A stretch of 64,000 nt of DNA from Cytobacillus firmus. Its GTDB lineage: Bacteria; Bacillota; Bacilli; Bacillales; Cytobacillaceae. The notes under the pieces are model-generated. The model was not told the origin of the DNA, made no database searches, and saw only the letters and a program-made list of their open reading frames with translations. Where the stretch lies: the NCBI RefSeq assembly GCF_023612095.1, contig NZ_CP086235.1, positions 1,681,001-1,745,000 on the forward strand. The letters run 5' to 3'. Shown piece by piece: positions 42,274 to 54,542 of the stretch. The translations under genes and the position numbers were made by a program. The first letter of the stretch is position 1. Each line of letters starts with the position of its first letter.

Positions 42274-43518
42274 ATGGAAGTGTTTGTAGCAAGACAGCCG
42301 ATTTTCAACTCAAAGGAAGAAGTATTCGCTTATGAACTTCTATATAGAAATAATCAGGTGAACGCATTCCCAGATATTGATGAAGATCAGGCTACAGCTG
42401 AGGTTATCATTAATAGTTTTTTAAATATAGGAATCGATCAGCTATCTGAAGGGAAGCCATGTTTTATAAATTTTACGGAAAAATTGCTTAAGCTAAGGGT
42501 GCCTGCCTATTTTAGGCCCCGGGAAATTGTTATCGAAATTCTTGAAACGGTAGAGCCGAGCGCGGAACTTGTCAGGATATGCAAGGATTTAAAGGAGCTT
42601 GGCTATCAGATAGCGCTGGATGATTATGTATTTAATGAAACCAATCCCTTTGCACGGCAATTGCTGAAATATGCAGACATCATCAAGGTGGATTTTCTTA
42701 ACACCCCAAAGGAGATGCGGGAAAAAATAGAATTGCTTGTTAACCAGCTGAAGATAAAAACAGTAGCTGAAAAGGTTGAGACCAGAGATGAATATGAGGA
42801 AGCGAAAAGCAAGGGATATGATTATTTCCAAGGTTATTTTTTTGCAAAGCCTGTCATTATGTCGACACATGATGTACCGGCATATTTTCAATCTTATTAT
42901 GAAATGATCCAAAACCTGTCAAAGGAGGAGCCTAGTCTTGACCGCATAACTGAATTAATAGAACGTGACATATCACTGTCTTATAAATTGCTGAGACTAA
43001 TAAACTCACCGGCTTACCGCCCTAAGCAAAAGATAAATTCAATCCGGCAGGCCATCGTTCTGCTTGGACTGATAGAACTCGAAAAGTGGATTTATGTATT
43101 GGCAGTAAGGGAAAACATCGTTGGAAATTCTCAAATGACTGAAGAAACCATCAGGTTATCAATGACTCGTGCAAAAATGTGTGAGGAAATTGGCAGACTC
43201 AAAACCGGTAAAAGCGTTTCGTCCAGTTATTTTATGACAGGAATGTTTTCATTAATGGATTCATTGCTTAAGATCCCGATGAACCAAATTATAAATGAGC
43301 TTCCCCTGCAGGATGATATTTGTGAAGCGCTCCGCGGGAAAAATAATAATCTTAAAGAAATACTTGATCTTGCTGTTGCAGTAGAGAAAGCACAATGGAG
43401 CAGAATCAGTGAAATGTGCGATAAGCTGTTTGTGGATGAAAAAACAATTTTTAAGATTTATTCTGAAGCATTAGCCTGGTCCAGTCAGCTGCTGAACCCT
43501 GAAAAGCCTATAAATTAA
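42274..43518 (+). CDS. EAL-HDOD domain protein (YuxH-like)
   Basis: A 414-residue signalling protein. The N-terminal EAL domain is degenerate: YELLYR replaces the EAL/EALLR signature, so cyclic-di-GMP hydrolysis is doubtful. The C-terminal HDOD domain begins near residue 200 and includes LIERDISLSYKLLRLINSPAY and RQAIVLLGL. Proteins of this layout resemble B. subtilis YuxH. The start is ATG 42274, which has GGAGG seven bases upstream; 42268 is too close to it. It follows repeat copy 3 by 125 bases. Confidence 0.9.
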   Translation: MEVFVARQPIFNSKEEVFAYELLYRNNQVNAFPDIDEDQATAEVIINSFLNIGIDQLSEGKPCFINFTEKLLKLRVPAYFRPREIVIEILETVEPSAELVRICKDLKELGYQIALDDYVFNETNPFARQLLKYADIIKVDFLNTPKEMREKIELLVNQLKIKTVAEKVETRDEYEEAKSKGYDYFQGYFFAKPVIMSTHDVPAYFQSYYEMIQNLSKEEPSLDRITELIERDISLSYKLLRLINSPAYRPKQKINSIRQAIVLLGLIELEKWIYVLAVRENIVGNSQMTEETIRLSMTRAKMCEEIGRLKTGKSVSSSYFMTGMFSLMDSLLKIPMNQIINELPLQDDICEALRGKNNNLKEILDLAVAVEKAQWSRISEMCDKLFVDEKTIFKIYSEALAWSSQLLNPEKPIN

Positions 43519-43633
43519 AGGCGCAGTATTATAGTCTTTGAGTCTATAAAAATAGAAATCATCATTGAATAATAAAAGCTTTTATGGCACTCTTATCTAT
43601 ATGTTGAATTACTATTGGTCTGGAGGTATTACA

Positions 43634-44617
43634 TTGAAGATTGAACTATTGAAATGTCATGGATCAGGAAATGATTTCTTTATTATAGATGAGATCTCCA
43701 ATACGTATCATTTTACAGAAGAGAATCGTGCGAAGCTGGCCAGAGCCATATGCGACCGCAGAACTGAGCTGGGTTCAGATGGAATTCTATTCGTGTTAAA
43801 AAGCGATAAAGCAGATGCCAGGATGCGTGTTTTTAATCCGGATGGATCTGAAGCCTCAATGTGCGGGAATGGATTGCGATGTGTTGCCCGTTATGTTTGT
43901 GAACTTCTTGGGCTGAAAGAAGCTATCATTGAGACCATGAAAGCTGATTTACAGGTGAAAAAGCAAGAAGATATCTTTGAGGACATTCCGACTTATCTTG
44001 TTGAAATCTCACCTGTTTCATTCGACTTGAAGGATCTTCCTTTAGTTCTTGATAAAGATACTGTCATTAATGAAAAAGTGAGCGGGATTTCAGAGGAATT
44101 AGCTTTTACAGCTTTAGCAGTCCCTAATCCTCATTTTGTTTCCATTGTGGAGAAAGAGCAAATAGCATCAGACCTGCAAAAAAAGATCAGCGAATATTTG
44201 AACGGGCCGAATGAATTCTTTCCTGATGGAGTAAATGTCAGCTTTGTTAAGCCGTTCAAAAAAGGGTATATTTATGTAAGAACATTTGAACGGGGAGTAG
44301 GATTTACCAATGCCTGCGGAACTGCCATGTCAGCTTCGACACTTGTGACTTGCATGAATGGGCTGAATAAAATCGAAGAGCCTGTAGAGGTTTATAATAA
44401 TGGCGGAAAGGTGCGCTGTGTAGTCCATGAAGAGAATGGCAGGCAATCAATTGACTTAATTGGAAATGCCAGCTATGTTTACCGCTGTGAAGCAGAGATC
44501 AACATGGAAAACCCTGCAGAGTTTTCTCTTTCCCCGAAAGAGGAATATACCGGTGAAATTAAGCAGTATGCTAAACTTCAGGAATATGCTCAGGCAGTAC
44601 TTAAAGAGTGGTTGTAG
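43634..44617 (+). CDS. dapF: Diaminopimelate epimerase
   Basis: Interconverts LL- and meso-diaminopimelate for lysine and wall synthesis. Catalytic cysteines are C77 (CGNGLRC) and C228 (NACGTAMSA). The TTG start at 43634 follows GGAGG seven bases upstream and precedes KIELLKCHGSGNDFF; the longer frame to 43565 has no ribosome site. Length 327 is slightly above the usual 280, due to a longer C-terminus. It is convergent with ligD. Confidence 0.95.
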   Translation: MKIELLKCHGSGNDFFIIDEISNTYHFTEENRAKLARAICDRRTELGSDGILFVLKSDKADARMRVFNPDGSEASMCGNGLRCVARYVCELLGLKEAIIETMKADLQVKKQEDIFEDIPTYLVEISPVSFDLKDLPLVLDKDTVINEKVSGISEELAFTALAVPNPHFVSIVEKEQIASDLQKKISEYLNGPNEFFPDGVNVSFVKPFKKGYIYVRTFERGVGFTNACGTAMSASTLVTCMNGLNKIEEPVEVYNNGGKVRCVVHEENGRQSIDLIGNASYVYRCEAEINMENPAEFSLSPKEEYTGEIKQYAKLQEYAQAVLKEWL

Positions 44618-44646
44618 GATAAGGCATGGGGCCTTATCCTTTTTTA
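44617..44646. terminator. Terminator between dapF and ligD
   Basis: GGATAAGGC / GCCTTATCC stem with a T run; overlaps the 3' end of ligD. Confidence 0.92.
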
Positions 44647-46471
44647 TTGTTCTGCTTTAAAAAGTCCAGCACTGGTGAAAAAGGCTGAATTTCCTTTGTT
44701 TGAAAATACGTGTTAAAAGGGTCGCCATCGCTGTTTATTCTTTTGATCATATTGGTTATTTGAAATCTTTCCATGGACAGCTTTTCGCCAACTTCCTCCC
44801 AAAACAGCGGAGCAGCAACCGTAGCCGTTTCATTTCCTCTGGGTGAATAGGGGGCTATAATCGTCTTTCCTTCTGCATGCTGAATATAATCTACATAAAG
44901 CCTTCCGCCCCGATTTTTCTTTAATCTTTCAATTGTAAAGGAATCCGGGTCCTTGTTTAGGAGATACTGGGCAATGAATTCTGTGAACAGCCGTGTATCA
45001 TCAAAGGTATAAGTATTTTCCGGCAAAGGAATATAAACCTGCAATCCTTTATTGCCTGATGTTTTAACGAAGCTTATTAATTTCAGCTGATCAAGCACCT
45101 CTTTAATGTAAACAGCGGCTTTAATGGCTAGGGGAAAAGCGTCCCGGGAAGGCGGATCCAGGTCAAAAACGATTTCACTTGGTCCCGAGCTTTCCAGCGT
45201 TTTGAACGGTATATGAAATTCAAAAGCAAGCTGGTTGCCAAGCCACAGCAGTGTTTTTAAATGATTGCATACTATATAATCGATACCTTCTGACATTTCG
45301 GTTTCTACAAAGCCAGGTGCGTATTCCGGGCAATTTTTCTGGTAGAAGGGTTCGCCAAAAATCCCATGGGGGTAGCGGATAACGGTTAAAAGCCTGTTTT
45401 TTAAAAAAGGCAGCATATAAGGTGCAATTTCTCTTAAAAAATGAATGTAATCAATCTTTTGAATAGCCGGCGTTTCCCATAGTGGTTTTTCCGGATGCGT
45501 GATTTCTATCTCGGGAGGCAGGTTTTTCTGCTGCTGTAAAAATTGATCATATGTGCAGGCATCAGGCTTCAAGTCGAAACGAAACTGGTGAAAGTGCGGC
45601 TCCCGCATTTGCTCCTCATAGATCTCGAGGTATTTAACATCCACACAGATTGCAGGTTCTACATATATGAATTGGCTGTTTTCATCAGCTTTATTTTCTT
45701 TAATTATTTGAAATAAGGCTTGTTTTTCATCAGGCTTCAAGCCAAAAAGAAACTGTCCGATTCCAATGACAGCATCCCCCTGATATACCCCGGCATAAAA
45801 GTATCCATTAGATTTTTCATAAGCGGTGATAAAGCAGGAAACGTATTTCCAGTTTTTGAATTTCAGCCATAAAGAGGACCTCTTTCCTTCTTCCCATTTA
45901 TTCTTCATCTGCTTGGCCACAATTCCTTCACCGTCATGAAGAACGATTTTTTCCCATAGCTCCTTAAAACTGGGATATGGCGGAATTAATTGTATCAGCC
46001 TGGAGTCCTTCTCGTCAGGTTTTAAGGGCAAATCACAGCTTTTAAACAACGCTTCTAGCTCTTTTTTTCTGGCAGAGTATTCTTTATCGGCAATTTTTCT
46101 TCCATTTATCATCAAAATGTCAAAAACAAGAAAACGGCAGGGCGCTGTTTTTGCTTTCTCAAGAATCTTTTTTTCAGATCTCATTCTCCCCTGACCTGAA
46201 TCGACCCAAAATGAGCTTTATAGGCATTTTCCAGCAAGACCACCTCTCCATCTAATATAAGCGGAAGGTATTGTTCAAATTTATCTTTGTGCTGTTCCAA
46301 AAAAGCCTTAATCTCCGGAAAAAGATTTAATAAAGGTTTATCGTTTCTGCTTGTCAGTCTGGGTTCATTGTCCCAGTGCAGGATCGCTCTAAAACCATCA
46401 TATTTTGCTTCAAACAGCCATTCTTTCTCATCCGGAACATCGAAAGTTAATGTAGGAAGCATAGGTTTCAT
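44634..46471 (-). pseudogene. ligD: ligD (NHEJ ligase-polymerase), interrupted by a one-base frameshift
   Basis: LigD seals double-strand breaks with Ku. The N-terminal 96 residues (46471-46181) have the adenylation motif KYDGFR. The rest (46184-44634) has DGEGIVAK and then the polymerase/primase domain (about 300 residues; DLDPPSRDAFPLAIKAAVYIKEV). The two frames overlap by 4 bases. Homology continues IQVRG-RMRSEKK in B. subtilis YkoU style, which needs one extra G in the run of four at 46188-46191 (C on the plus strand). As written the ligase is split; it could be real or a homopolymer sequencing error. Translational coupling through ATGA could give two pieces, but they would need to reassemble. 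Confidence 0.9.
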
Positions 46472-46613
46472 TCATTTGGCCTCCTTTGCAATCATCATTA
46501 TAGTTTTGGCATTTGCCCCTAAAACTACTCAGTTTCCAATTCTTTTAGCGTATTTCCGATTTTGTTAATACACAAATTAGGAGTAATACATCAAAAAGAA
46601 TGGGAGTCTGACT

Positions 46614-47468
46614 ATGCATACAATGTGGAAAGGAAGCATCAGTTTTGGGCTGGTGAATATACCAATTAAGCTGCATTCGGCGACAGAAGATAAAGATATT
46701 AAGCTGAGAAATCTTCATAAGGAATGTCATTCGCCAATTAAGTATGAGAAAACATGTCCTGTTTGTGAAAAGGAAATTAAGAACGAGGATATTGTAAAAG
46801 CTTATGAATACACAAAAGGAAAATTTGTCGTATTAGATGATGAGGATTTAGAAAAGCTTAAACAGGAAAATGATGATAAAGCCGTCGAAATTATGGACTT
46901 TGTAAAAATACAGGAAATTGATCCAATTTACTACAATCGCACCTATTATATGTCTCCAGGGGACGGGGGAGGGAAAGCTTACTCCCTTTTGCGAAAAGCG
47001 CTCGAGACGTCTGAAAAAGTAGGTTTGGCAAAAATCATTATCCGCTCCAAAGAACAGCTGGCTGTTGTCCGTGTATATGAAAACACTCTTGTCATGGAGA
47101 CAATCCATTACCCTGATGAAGTACGCAAGGCAGCGGATGTGCCAAATGTGCCTGCAGAAGAAAAAGTGACAGATAAGGAACTCGATACGGCCATTTTGCT
47201 GATTGATCAATTAACCACAGAATTTAAACCTGAAAAATATAATGATGATTACCGAACCGCCCTTTTGGAGCTTATCGAAGCAAAACGGACTGGCAAAGAT
47301 ATCGTCACGCCTGTTGAAAAAGAGCCTGCCGCAAATGTTACCGATCTTATGGCTGCCCTTCAGGCATCCATTGATAAAACGAAGCCTGCTGATGCGGAAC
47401 CAAAGAAAAAACCTGCAGCTAAAAAGAAACGTGCTTCTGCAAAAACAAAGGCTAAAAAGCAAGCTTGA
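46614..47468 (+). CDS. ku: Ku, DNA-end-binding protein of bacterial NHEJ
   Basis: A 284-residue Ku homodimer subunit that rings DNA ends and recruits LigD. The Ku core begins WKGSISFGLVNIPIKLHSA and includes a CxxC-type segment (CPVCEKEI), YYMSPGDGGGKAYSLLRKAL and ETIHYPDEVR. The C-terminus is Lys/Ala-rich (KKKPAAKKKRASAK), as in DNA-binding Ku tails. It is divergent from ligD. In B. subtilis the pair is a spore-repair system under SigG; no clear SigG promoter was confirmed here. Confidence 0.96.
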   Translation: MHTMWKGSISFGLVNIPIKLHSATEDKDIKLRNLHKECHSPIKYEKTCPVCEKEIKNEDIVKAYEYTKGKFVVLDDEDLEKLKQENDDKAVEIMDFVKIQEIDPIYYNRTYYMSPGDGGGKAYSLLRKALETSEKVGLAKIIIRSKEQLAVVRVYENTLVMETIHYPDEVRKAADVPNVPAEEKVTDKELDTAILLIDQLTTEFKPEKYNDDYRTALLELIEAKRTGKDIVTPVEKEPAANVTDLMAALQASIDKTKPADAEPKKKPAAKKKRASAKTKAKKQA

Positions 47469-47476
47469 TGAACCGA

Positions 47477-47508
47477 AACCGAATTTGCTGATGCAGATTC
47501 GGTTTTTT
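47477..47508 (+). terminator. Terminator of ku
   Basis: AACCGAAT / ATTCGGTT stem with T run. Confidence 0.88.
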
Positions 47509-47603
47509 AATGTGCGAAGGATACGGCCTGCCGCTCGTCCGCAAAAAAATGTTCCGTTTATGATACTTTGTGGTAATTCTAATACTAAAAAGGATATGAG
47601 TGA

Positions 47604-48263
47604 ATGAACTGGAGAAATATGACACGTAAAAACATATTTTACCTAGCGCTGGTGGCCTCTATCATAGGCGGATTTTTGCTGCTATTTATCGAAATAGTGG
47701 ATGAACTGAAGGAAGAAGAGCTTATTCATTTTGATGAGTCTGTGATCCACTCTGTACAGGCATTTATTTCTCCCCGGCTCACCGAGTATATGAGTGTAAT
47801 TACTTTTTTGGGGTCGGTTAAGTGGCTGGCTTTTTCGGTAATTGCAGCAATGCTGCTTTTATTCCTGTTTAAAAAGAGATCACTTGCATGGTTCATGGTT
47901 CTTTCATCGGGTCTCGGAGCACTTTTTAACCTGCTGCTGAAATGGATTTTTAAAAGAGAACGTCCTGATATCAGACCTCTGATTGCAGAGCACGGCTTCA
48001 GTTTTCCGAGCGGACATTCAATGGGATCTTTTATTTTTTACGGCTCACTTTCCTATATGATCATCCATCTGGCAAAAAGGAAGCGCTGGAAGGCTGCATG
48101 GACAGTGATGCTTGGCTGCTTTATCCTGATGATTGGTCTAAGCCGCATTTATTTAGGTGTTCATTTTCCAAGTGATGTAATTGCTGGTTTTGCAGCCGGT
48201 GGTGCCTGGCTGACCATCATGATTATTGGCTTCCGTTATTATGAGTACCGAAAAAATTTATAA
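47604..48263 (+). CDS. PAP2-family membrane phosphatase
   Basis: A 219-residue integral phosphatase with about six helices and the three PAP2 motifs: KWIFKRERP (KX6RP), PSGHS, and SRIYLGVHFPSDV (SRX5HX3D). Lipid or undecaprenyl phosphates are the likely substrates. B. subtilis yodM is of this family and lies in the yod block, but this gene is 40 kb away so the same name is not justified. Confidence 0.92.
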   Translation: MNWRNMTRKNIFYLALVASIIGGFLLLFIEIVDELKEEELIHFDESVIHSVQAFISPRLTEYMSVITFLGSVKWLAFSVIAAMLLLFLFKKRSLAWFMVLSSGLGALFNLLLKWIFKRERPDIRPLIAEHGFSFPSGHSMGSFIFYGSLSYMIIHLAKRKRWKAAWTVMLGCFILMIGLSRIYLGVHFPSDVIAGFAAGGAWLTIMIIGFRYYEYRKNL

Positions 48264-48328
48264 TGGGTATTGAGAATTATGCACATTCTTAATATCATAG
48301 GGAAATAACAGAAACAGGAGTGGGAAGT

Positions 48329-48874
48329 ATGAATCAGAAAATCTTGCCGGCATCATCCAATATGAAAGAATTTGAAAAGTTCCTGAAGAGTCCTTATGAA
48401 ATTGGTGTATTTCTCGATATGCATATTTCACAGCTGAAACATGTTTCACAAATGGCTAAAGCACATAACAAAAAAATGATTTATCATGTTGACCTGATTC
48501 ATGGCTTGAAAAGCGACGACTATGCCGTTGAATATATCTGCCAGGAATACAAGCCGTACGGGTTAATTTCTACTAAATCCAGCGTCATCCTGAAAGCAAA
48601 GCAAAAGGGAGTGATTGCTGTACAGAGGATTTTCCTAATCGATTCGCACGCACTTGAAAAGAGTTATAAATTAATCGAGAAAACGAGGCCTAACTATATA
48701 GAAGTCTTGCCGGGAGCTATGCCATGGATGATAAAAGAAGTGAATGAACGTTTGAATACCCCTATTTTTGCAGGAGGGCTCATCCGTTCTGAAGAAGAAG
48801 TGAAGAATGCACTTGATGCAGGCGCGGCTGCTATCACAACCTCAAAAATTGAAATATGGGAGAGGTTTTCATGA
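48329..48874 (+). CDS. glpP: Glycerol operon antiterminator GlpP
   Basis: A 181-residue RNA-binding antiterminator that responds to glycerol 3-phosphate and acts at glpF and glpD leaders. The (beta/alpha) barrel pattern is visible: IGVFLDMHISQLKHVSQMAKAH, MIYHVDLIHGLK, GLISTKSSVI, YIEVLPGAMP, IFAGGLIRSEEEV. The ATG 48329 follows CAGGAG. The glpF leader it should control lies 20 bases beyond its stop. Confidence 0.95.
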   Translation: MNQKILPASSNMKEFEKFLKSPYEIGVFLDMHISQLKHVSQMAKAHNKKMIYHVDLIHGLKSDDYAVEYICQEYKPYGLISTKSSVILKAKQKGVIAVQRIFLIDSHALEKSYKLIEKTRPNYIEVLPGAMPWMIKEVNERLNTPIFAGGLIRSEEEVKNALDAGAAAITTSKIEIWERFS

Positions 48875-48891
48875 AGATGTTCAAGTATTGT

Positions 48892-48920
48892 TTGACAACG
48901 TTTTCATAGATTTGTATACT
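48892..48920 (+). promoter_or_regulatory. Promoter of glpFK with overlapping cre site
   Basis: TTGACA-N17-TATACT (48892-48897, 48915-48920) is a near-consensus SigA promoter. TGACAACGTTTTCA (48893-48906) fits the cre consensus at every defined base and overlaps the -35 box, so CcpA should repress glpFK when glucose is present. Confidence 0.92.
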
Positions 48921-48954
48921 AGGACTAACAAGTTAATTCTAGGTGTCGGAGATT

Positions 48955-49013
48955 AGGAGATTCACACAGTTTAGCCCTTTTTAGGCTTAATCTGTCGTGG
49001 ATCTCCTTTTTTT
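48955..49013 (+). terminator. GlpP-controlled terminator in the glpF leader
   Basis: GGAGATTCAC-ACAG pairs with CTGT-GTGGATCTCC, with seven T after it, before the glpF start. GlpP bound to glycerol 3-phosphate should prevent termination here. Confidence 0.9.
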
Positions 49014-49047
49014 GTCCGATGAGTCAAAATCGAAAGGGGATTTTCAA

Positions 49048-51398
<2,351 letters not shown>

Positions 51399-51436
51399 TC
51401 AGACGCAAGTTTTTACACAAATCATCTTTTTTATGT

Positions 51437-51533
51437 TATAATGATCTTAAGTTAATAGTTCGGCAGGAGATGCGGAGAGACCACAAAATCATTATCGTCT
51501 TATCGATAATGTATTTTGTGGTCTCTTTTTTAT
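51437..51533 (+). promoter_or_regulatory. glpD leader with terminator
   Basis: A -10 box TATAAT (51437-51442) is followed by a very strong hairpin, GAGACCACAAAATCATTATCG with CGATAATG-ATTTTGTGGTCTC (about 51476-51525), and a T run before glpD. By analogy with B. subtilis, GlpP antitermination is expected here. Confidence 0.88.
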
Positions 51534-51591
51534 TCCCTGCTTTAAAGGGTAGTTACAACTACTAGCCTTTTCAAAAAAGGAGGAGACAACC

Positions 51592-53256
51592 ATGACATTT
51601 TCTAATTTAAATCGTAATGACATGATAAATACACTTACAGCCGAAGAATTTGATCTTCTGATTATTGGCGGCGGCATAACGGGAGCTGGGATTGCTCTTG
51701 ACGCGGCCACACGGGGAATGAAAACGGCGCTCGTTGAAATGCAGGATTTTGCAGCGGGAACCTCCAGCCGTTCAACCAAACTGGTTCACGGAGGGTTAAG
51801 GTATCTTAAGCAATTCGAAGTTAAAATGGTAGCTGAAGTAGGAAAAGAGCGGGCGATTGTATATGAAAATGGGCCACATGTAACTACACCGGAGTGGATG
51901 CTGCTTCCAATGCATAAAGGAGGCACTTTTGGAAAGTTCTCAACTTCTATCGGTCTTAGAGTTTACGATTTTCTTGCAGGCGTCAGAAAGTCTGAACGCA
52001 GAAGTATGCTCAGTGTCCCGGAAACATTATCCAAAGAACCGCTTATAAAAAAAGATGGATTAAAAGGTGGCGGCTACTATGTGGAATACCGCACAGATGA
52101 TGCCCGTCTAACAATAGAGGTAATGAAAGCTGCTGCAGAAAAAGGCGCTCTTCCAGTTAACTATTTGAAGGTCGAGAACCTTTTATATGATGAACAAGGG
52201 AAAGTATCCGGAGCTGCTGCTGCTGATCAGCTGACTGGCGATATTCATGAAATCAGAGCGAAAAAAGTCATCAACGCTGCTGGTCCATGGGTTGATTCCA
52301 TTCGTGAGAAAGACGGTTCGAGAAAAGGGAAGACCCTGCGTATGACAAAAGGTGTTCATTTGGTAATTGACCAATCCAAATTCCCATTAAAACAGGCTGT
52401 GTATTTCGATACTCCTGACAAAAGGATGGTATTTGCCATACCTAGAAACGGAAAAACATATGTGGGGACAACCGATACTTTCTTTGATTCAGACCCAGTA
52501 AATCCAAAAATGACTGCAAGTGACAGAACATACATCATAAACGCCATTAACTTTATGTTTCCTTCTGTGAAAATAACGGAGAATGATATAGAATCAAGCT
52601 GGGCTGGTGTTCGTCCGCTTATTTGGGAAGAAGGAAAAGACCCTTCCGAAATATCGCGTAAAGATGAAATCTGGGAGTCGGATACCGGTTTGCTGACAAT
52701 TGCCGGCGGGAAACTGACCGGATACCGGAAAATGGCCGAAACCATTGTTGATATGCTTGCTGAAAAATTCAAGCAGGAATCGAATAGGACATTTAGCAGC
52801 AGTATTACAAAAACATTGCCCATTTCTGGAGGGAATGTAGGGGGATCATCCAAATTCCGTGAATTCATTGGGTTTCAGACTGAAAAAGGAACAAGTATCG
52901 GTTTATCGTCTGAAGAGTCCAAACACCTTGTTAATATGTATGGTTCTAATGTTGGCATCATTTTTAATATGATTGAAGCGGATAGAAGTGAAGCTGAGAA
53001 TTACGGCCTGCCGATTGTATTGTGGGCAAAATTGAAATATGCAATTGAACATGAAATGGCTGCAACCCCTGTTGACTTTTTTAACCGCAGAACAGGAGCA
53101 CTTCTTTTTGATATCGAAACGGTAAGAAATTATCAAAGGCAAGTAATTTCATACATGGCTGATGCGTTTAAATGGGATAAGGCTGCAGAAAGAAATTTTG
53201 AGAACCAGCTAAACGAGGAACTAAGATTTGCGATAAAGCCTGCTGATCAAGATTAA
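51592..53256 (+). CDS. glpD: Aerobic glycerol-3-phosphate dehydrogenase
   Basis: A 554-residue FAD enzyme of the membrane surface that oxidises glycerol 3-phosphate to dihydroxyacetone phosphate and feeds quinone. The FAD motif is [19 protein letters not shown] near residue 24; [14 protein letters not shown] and LTGYRKMAE follow. Length is normal. The ribosome site AAGGAGGAGA is strong. With glpP, glpF and glpK it completes the glycerol pathway. Confidence 0.98.
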   Translation: MTFSNLNRNDMINTLTAEEFDLLIIGGGITGAGIALDAATRGMKTALVEMQDFAAGTSSRSTKLVHGGLRYLKQFEVKMVAEVGKERAIVYENGPHVTTPEWMLLPMHKGGTFGKFSTSIGLRVYDFLAGVRKSERRSMLSVPETLSKEPLIKKDGLKGGGYYVEYRTDDARLTIEVMKAAAEKGALPVNYLKVENLLYDEQGKVSGAAAADQLTGDIHEIRAKKVINAAGPWVDSIREKDGSRKGKTLRMTKGVHLVIDQSKFPLKQAVYFDTPDKRMVFAIPRNGKTYVGTTDTFFDSDPVNPKMTASDRTYIINAINFMFPSVKITENDIESSWAGVRPLIWEEGKDPSEISRKDEIWESDTGLLTIAGGKLTGYRKMAETIVDMLAEKFKQESNRTFSSSITKTLPISGGNVGGSSKFREFIGFQTEKGTSIGLSSEESKHLVNMYGSNVGIIFNMIEADRSEAENYGLPIVLWAKLKYAIEHEMAATPVDFFNRRTGALLFDIETVRNYQRQVISYMADAFKWDKAAERNFENQLNEELRFAIKPADQD

Positions 53257-53285
53257 AACTCTCCGGACGGGGAGTTTTCTTTTTA
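53255..53285 (+). terminator. Terminator of glpD
   Basis: AAAACTCC / GGAGTTTT stem with T-rich tail. Confidence 0.9.
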
Positions 53286-53403
53286 TCGCAGTCTAACGGG
53301 CAGTAAAACCCCCACTGATTGTAGTTTCACTTTATAGGGGAATTTAAACAAAAGGGACATTCCACAGGCATACTATATTATAAATAGGTAGCGGAGGTGG
53401 GTT

Positions 53404-54363
53404 ATGTACAATGTTCTCATGTTTGTTGACTCGGGGGTTGATGATTCACTTGCCCTAATGTATGCTCTTCAGCATCCTGAGATTAATTTAGTTGGTGTGG
53501 TCAGCGCTTATGGCAATATAACCAAAGAAGAATCCATTAATAATACTGCCTATTTACTGAACCTTGCCGGCAGGGAGGACATACCCATAATAGCAGGGGC
53601 AAGCGGTCCATTATCCGGTGAGACCGCTGTCTTTTATCCTGAAATTCATGGGGAGGAAGGCCTTGGGCCCATTCAGCCTCCGGAGGATTTCAGCAGCAAA
53701 ATAAAAGTATATGATATTGACAAAATTATTGAAATTATAAATCAGTATAAAAATGACCTTGTTATCGTTGGTGTTGGAAGGCAGACTGATTTGGCACTGC
53801 CGCTCATTCTATATGGAAAGGATGCATATCAAGATGTCAATGCATTATATTTAATGGGCGGTGCGTTTCTGGTTCCGGGAAATGTAACGCCAGAGGCTGA
53901 AGCCAACTTTTATGCTGACCCCATCGCAGCGGATTCAGTGCTGGAAAAAGCAAAAAACATTTATATATTTCCTCTGAATGTAACAAATAAAGCGATTATC
54001 CGGCCTGAGACGATTAATTTTATTGCAAATAATACCCAGTCACCTTTTAAAGATTTAATCAAACCTGCTTATGATTTTTATTATGAAGCTTACAAAAAGC
54101 TTGTTCCGGGAATTCAGGGTGCACCTCTCCATGATGTTCTTGTTTTAAGTGTTCTTACAAATCCAGATCTCGTCAAATATGTTAAACGAAGAGTGAGAAT
54201 TGAACAGTTTGGAAAGGCCAAAGGAAAAAGCATAGCTGATTTCAGGCCTAAGCCGGAGGAGGAACCGCCGGAAACAATTGATAACATTGCTATGGAGCTT
54301 GACCTGGAACCTTTTATCATTGATTTTATGGAGGTTTTTCTCACTCAGAAAAAACAACAATAG
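53404..54363 (+). CDS. Nucleoside hydrolase-like protein with an altered metal/base motif
   Basis: A 319-residue member of the inosine-uridine nucleoside hydrolase fold. Family strands are present: LMGGAFLVPGNVTPEAEANFYADPIAA and GAPLHDVLVLSVL. The N-terminal motif, normally DxDPGxDD, reads FVDSGVDD here: residue 7 is Phe where the catalytic-base Asp of classical enzymes sits, while D9, D13 and D14 remain. It may have a different reaction or be inactive. The GTG-like context is clean: ATG 53404 follows GCGGAGGTGGG. Confidence 0.86.
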   Translation: MYNVLMFVDSGVDDSLALMYALQHPEINLVGVVSAYGNITKEESINNTAYLLNLAGREDIPIIAGASGPLSGETAVFYPEIHGEEGLGPIQPPEDFSSKIKVYDIDKIIEIINQYKNDLVIVGVGRQTDLALPLILYGKDAYQDVNALYLMGGAFLVPGNVTPEAEANFYADPIAADSVLEKAKNIYIFPLNVTNKAIIRPETINFIANNTQSPFKDLIKPAYDFYYEAYKKLVPGIQGAPLHDVLVLSVLTNPDLVKYVKRRVRIEQFGKAKGKSIADFRPKPEEEPPETIDNIAMELDLEPFIIDFMEVFLTQKKQQ

Positions 54364-54394
54364 CTTTTGACACATTGTGTTAAAAGCTTTTTTA
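54362..54394 (+). terminator. Terminator of the nucleoside hydrolase-like gene
   Basis: AGCTTTTGACACA / TGTGTTAAAAGCT with T run. Confidence 0.9.
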
Positions 54395-54542
54395 TTTGGA
54401 TTGAAGGGTTTGGGAAGTTCACATAGAATGTATTAACATGGAAAACATTTGCAGTAAGTGGAAGATCTTCTGTAAAAATGAAATGGCAATATATCCATTT
54501 AACTTCTGCAGCATTAATCAAAATCAAATGGAGGCTTTCAAA

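Noticed and set aside
54438..54542. Longer start of the 162-residue membrane protein
   Set aside because: The ribosome site lies inside it, directly before TTG 54543.
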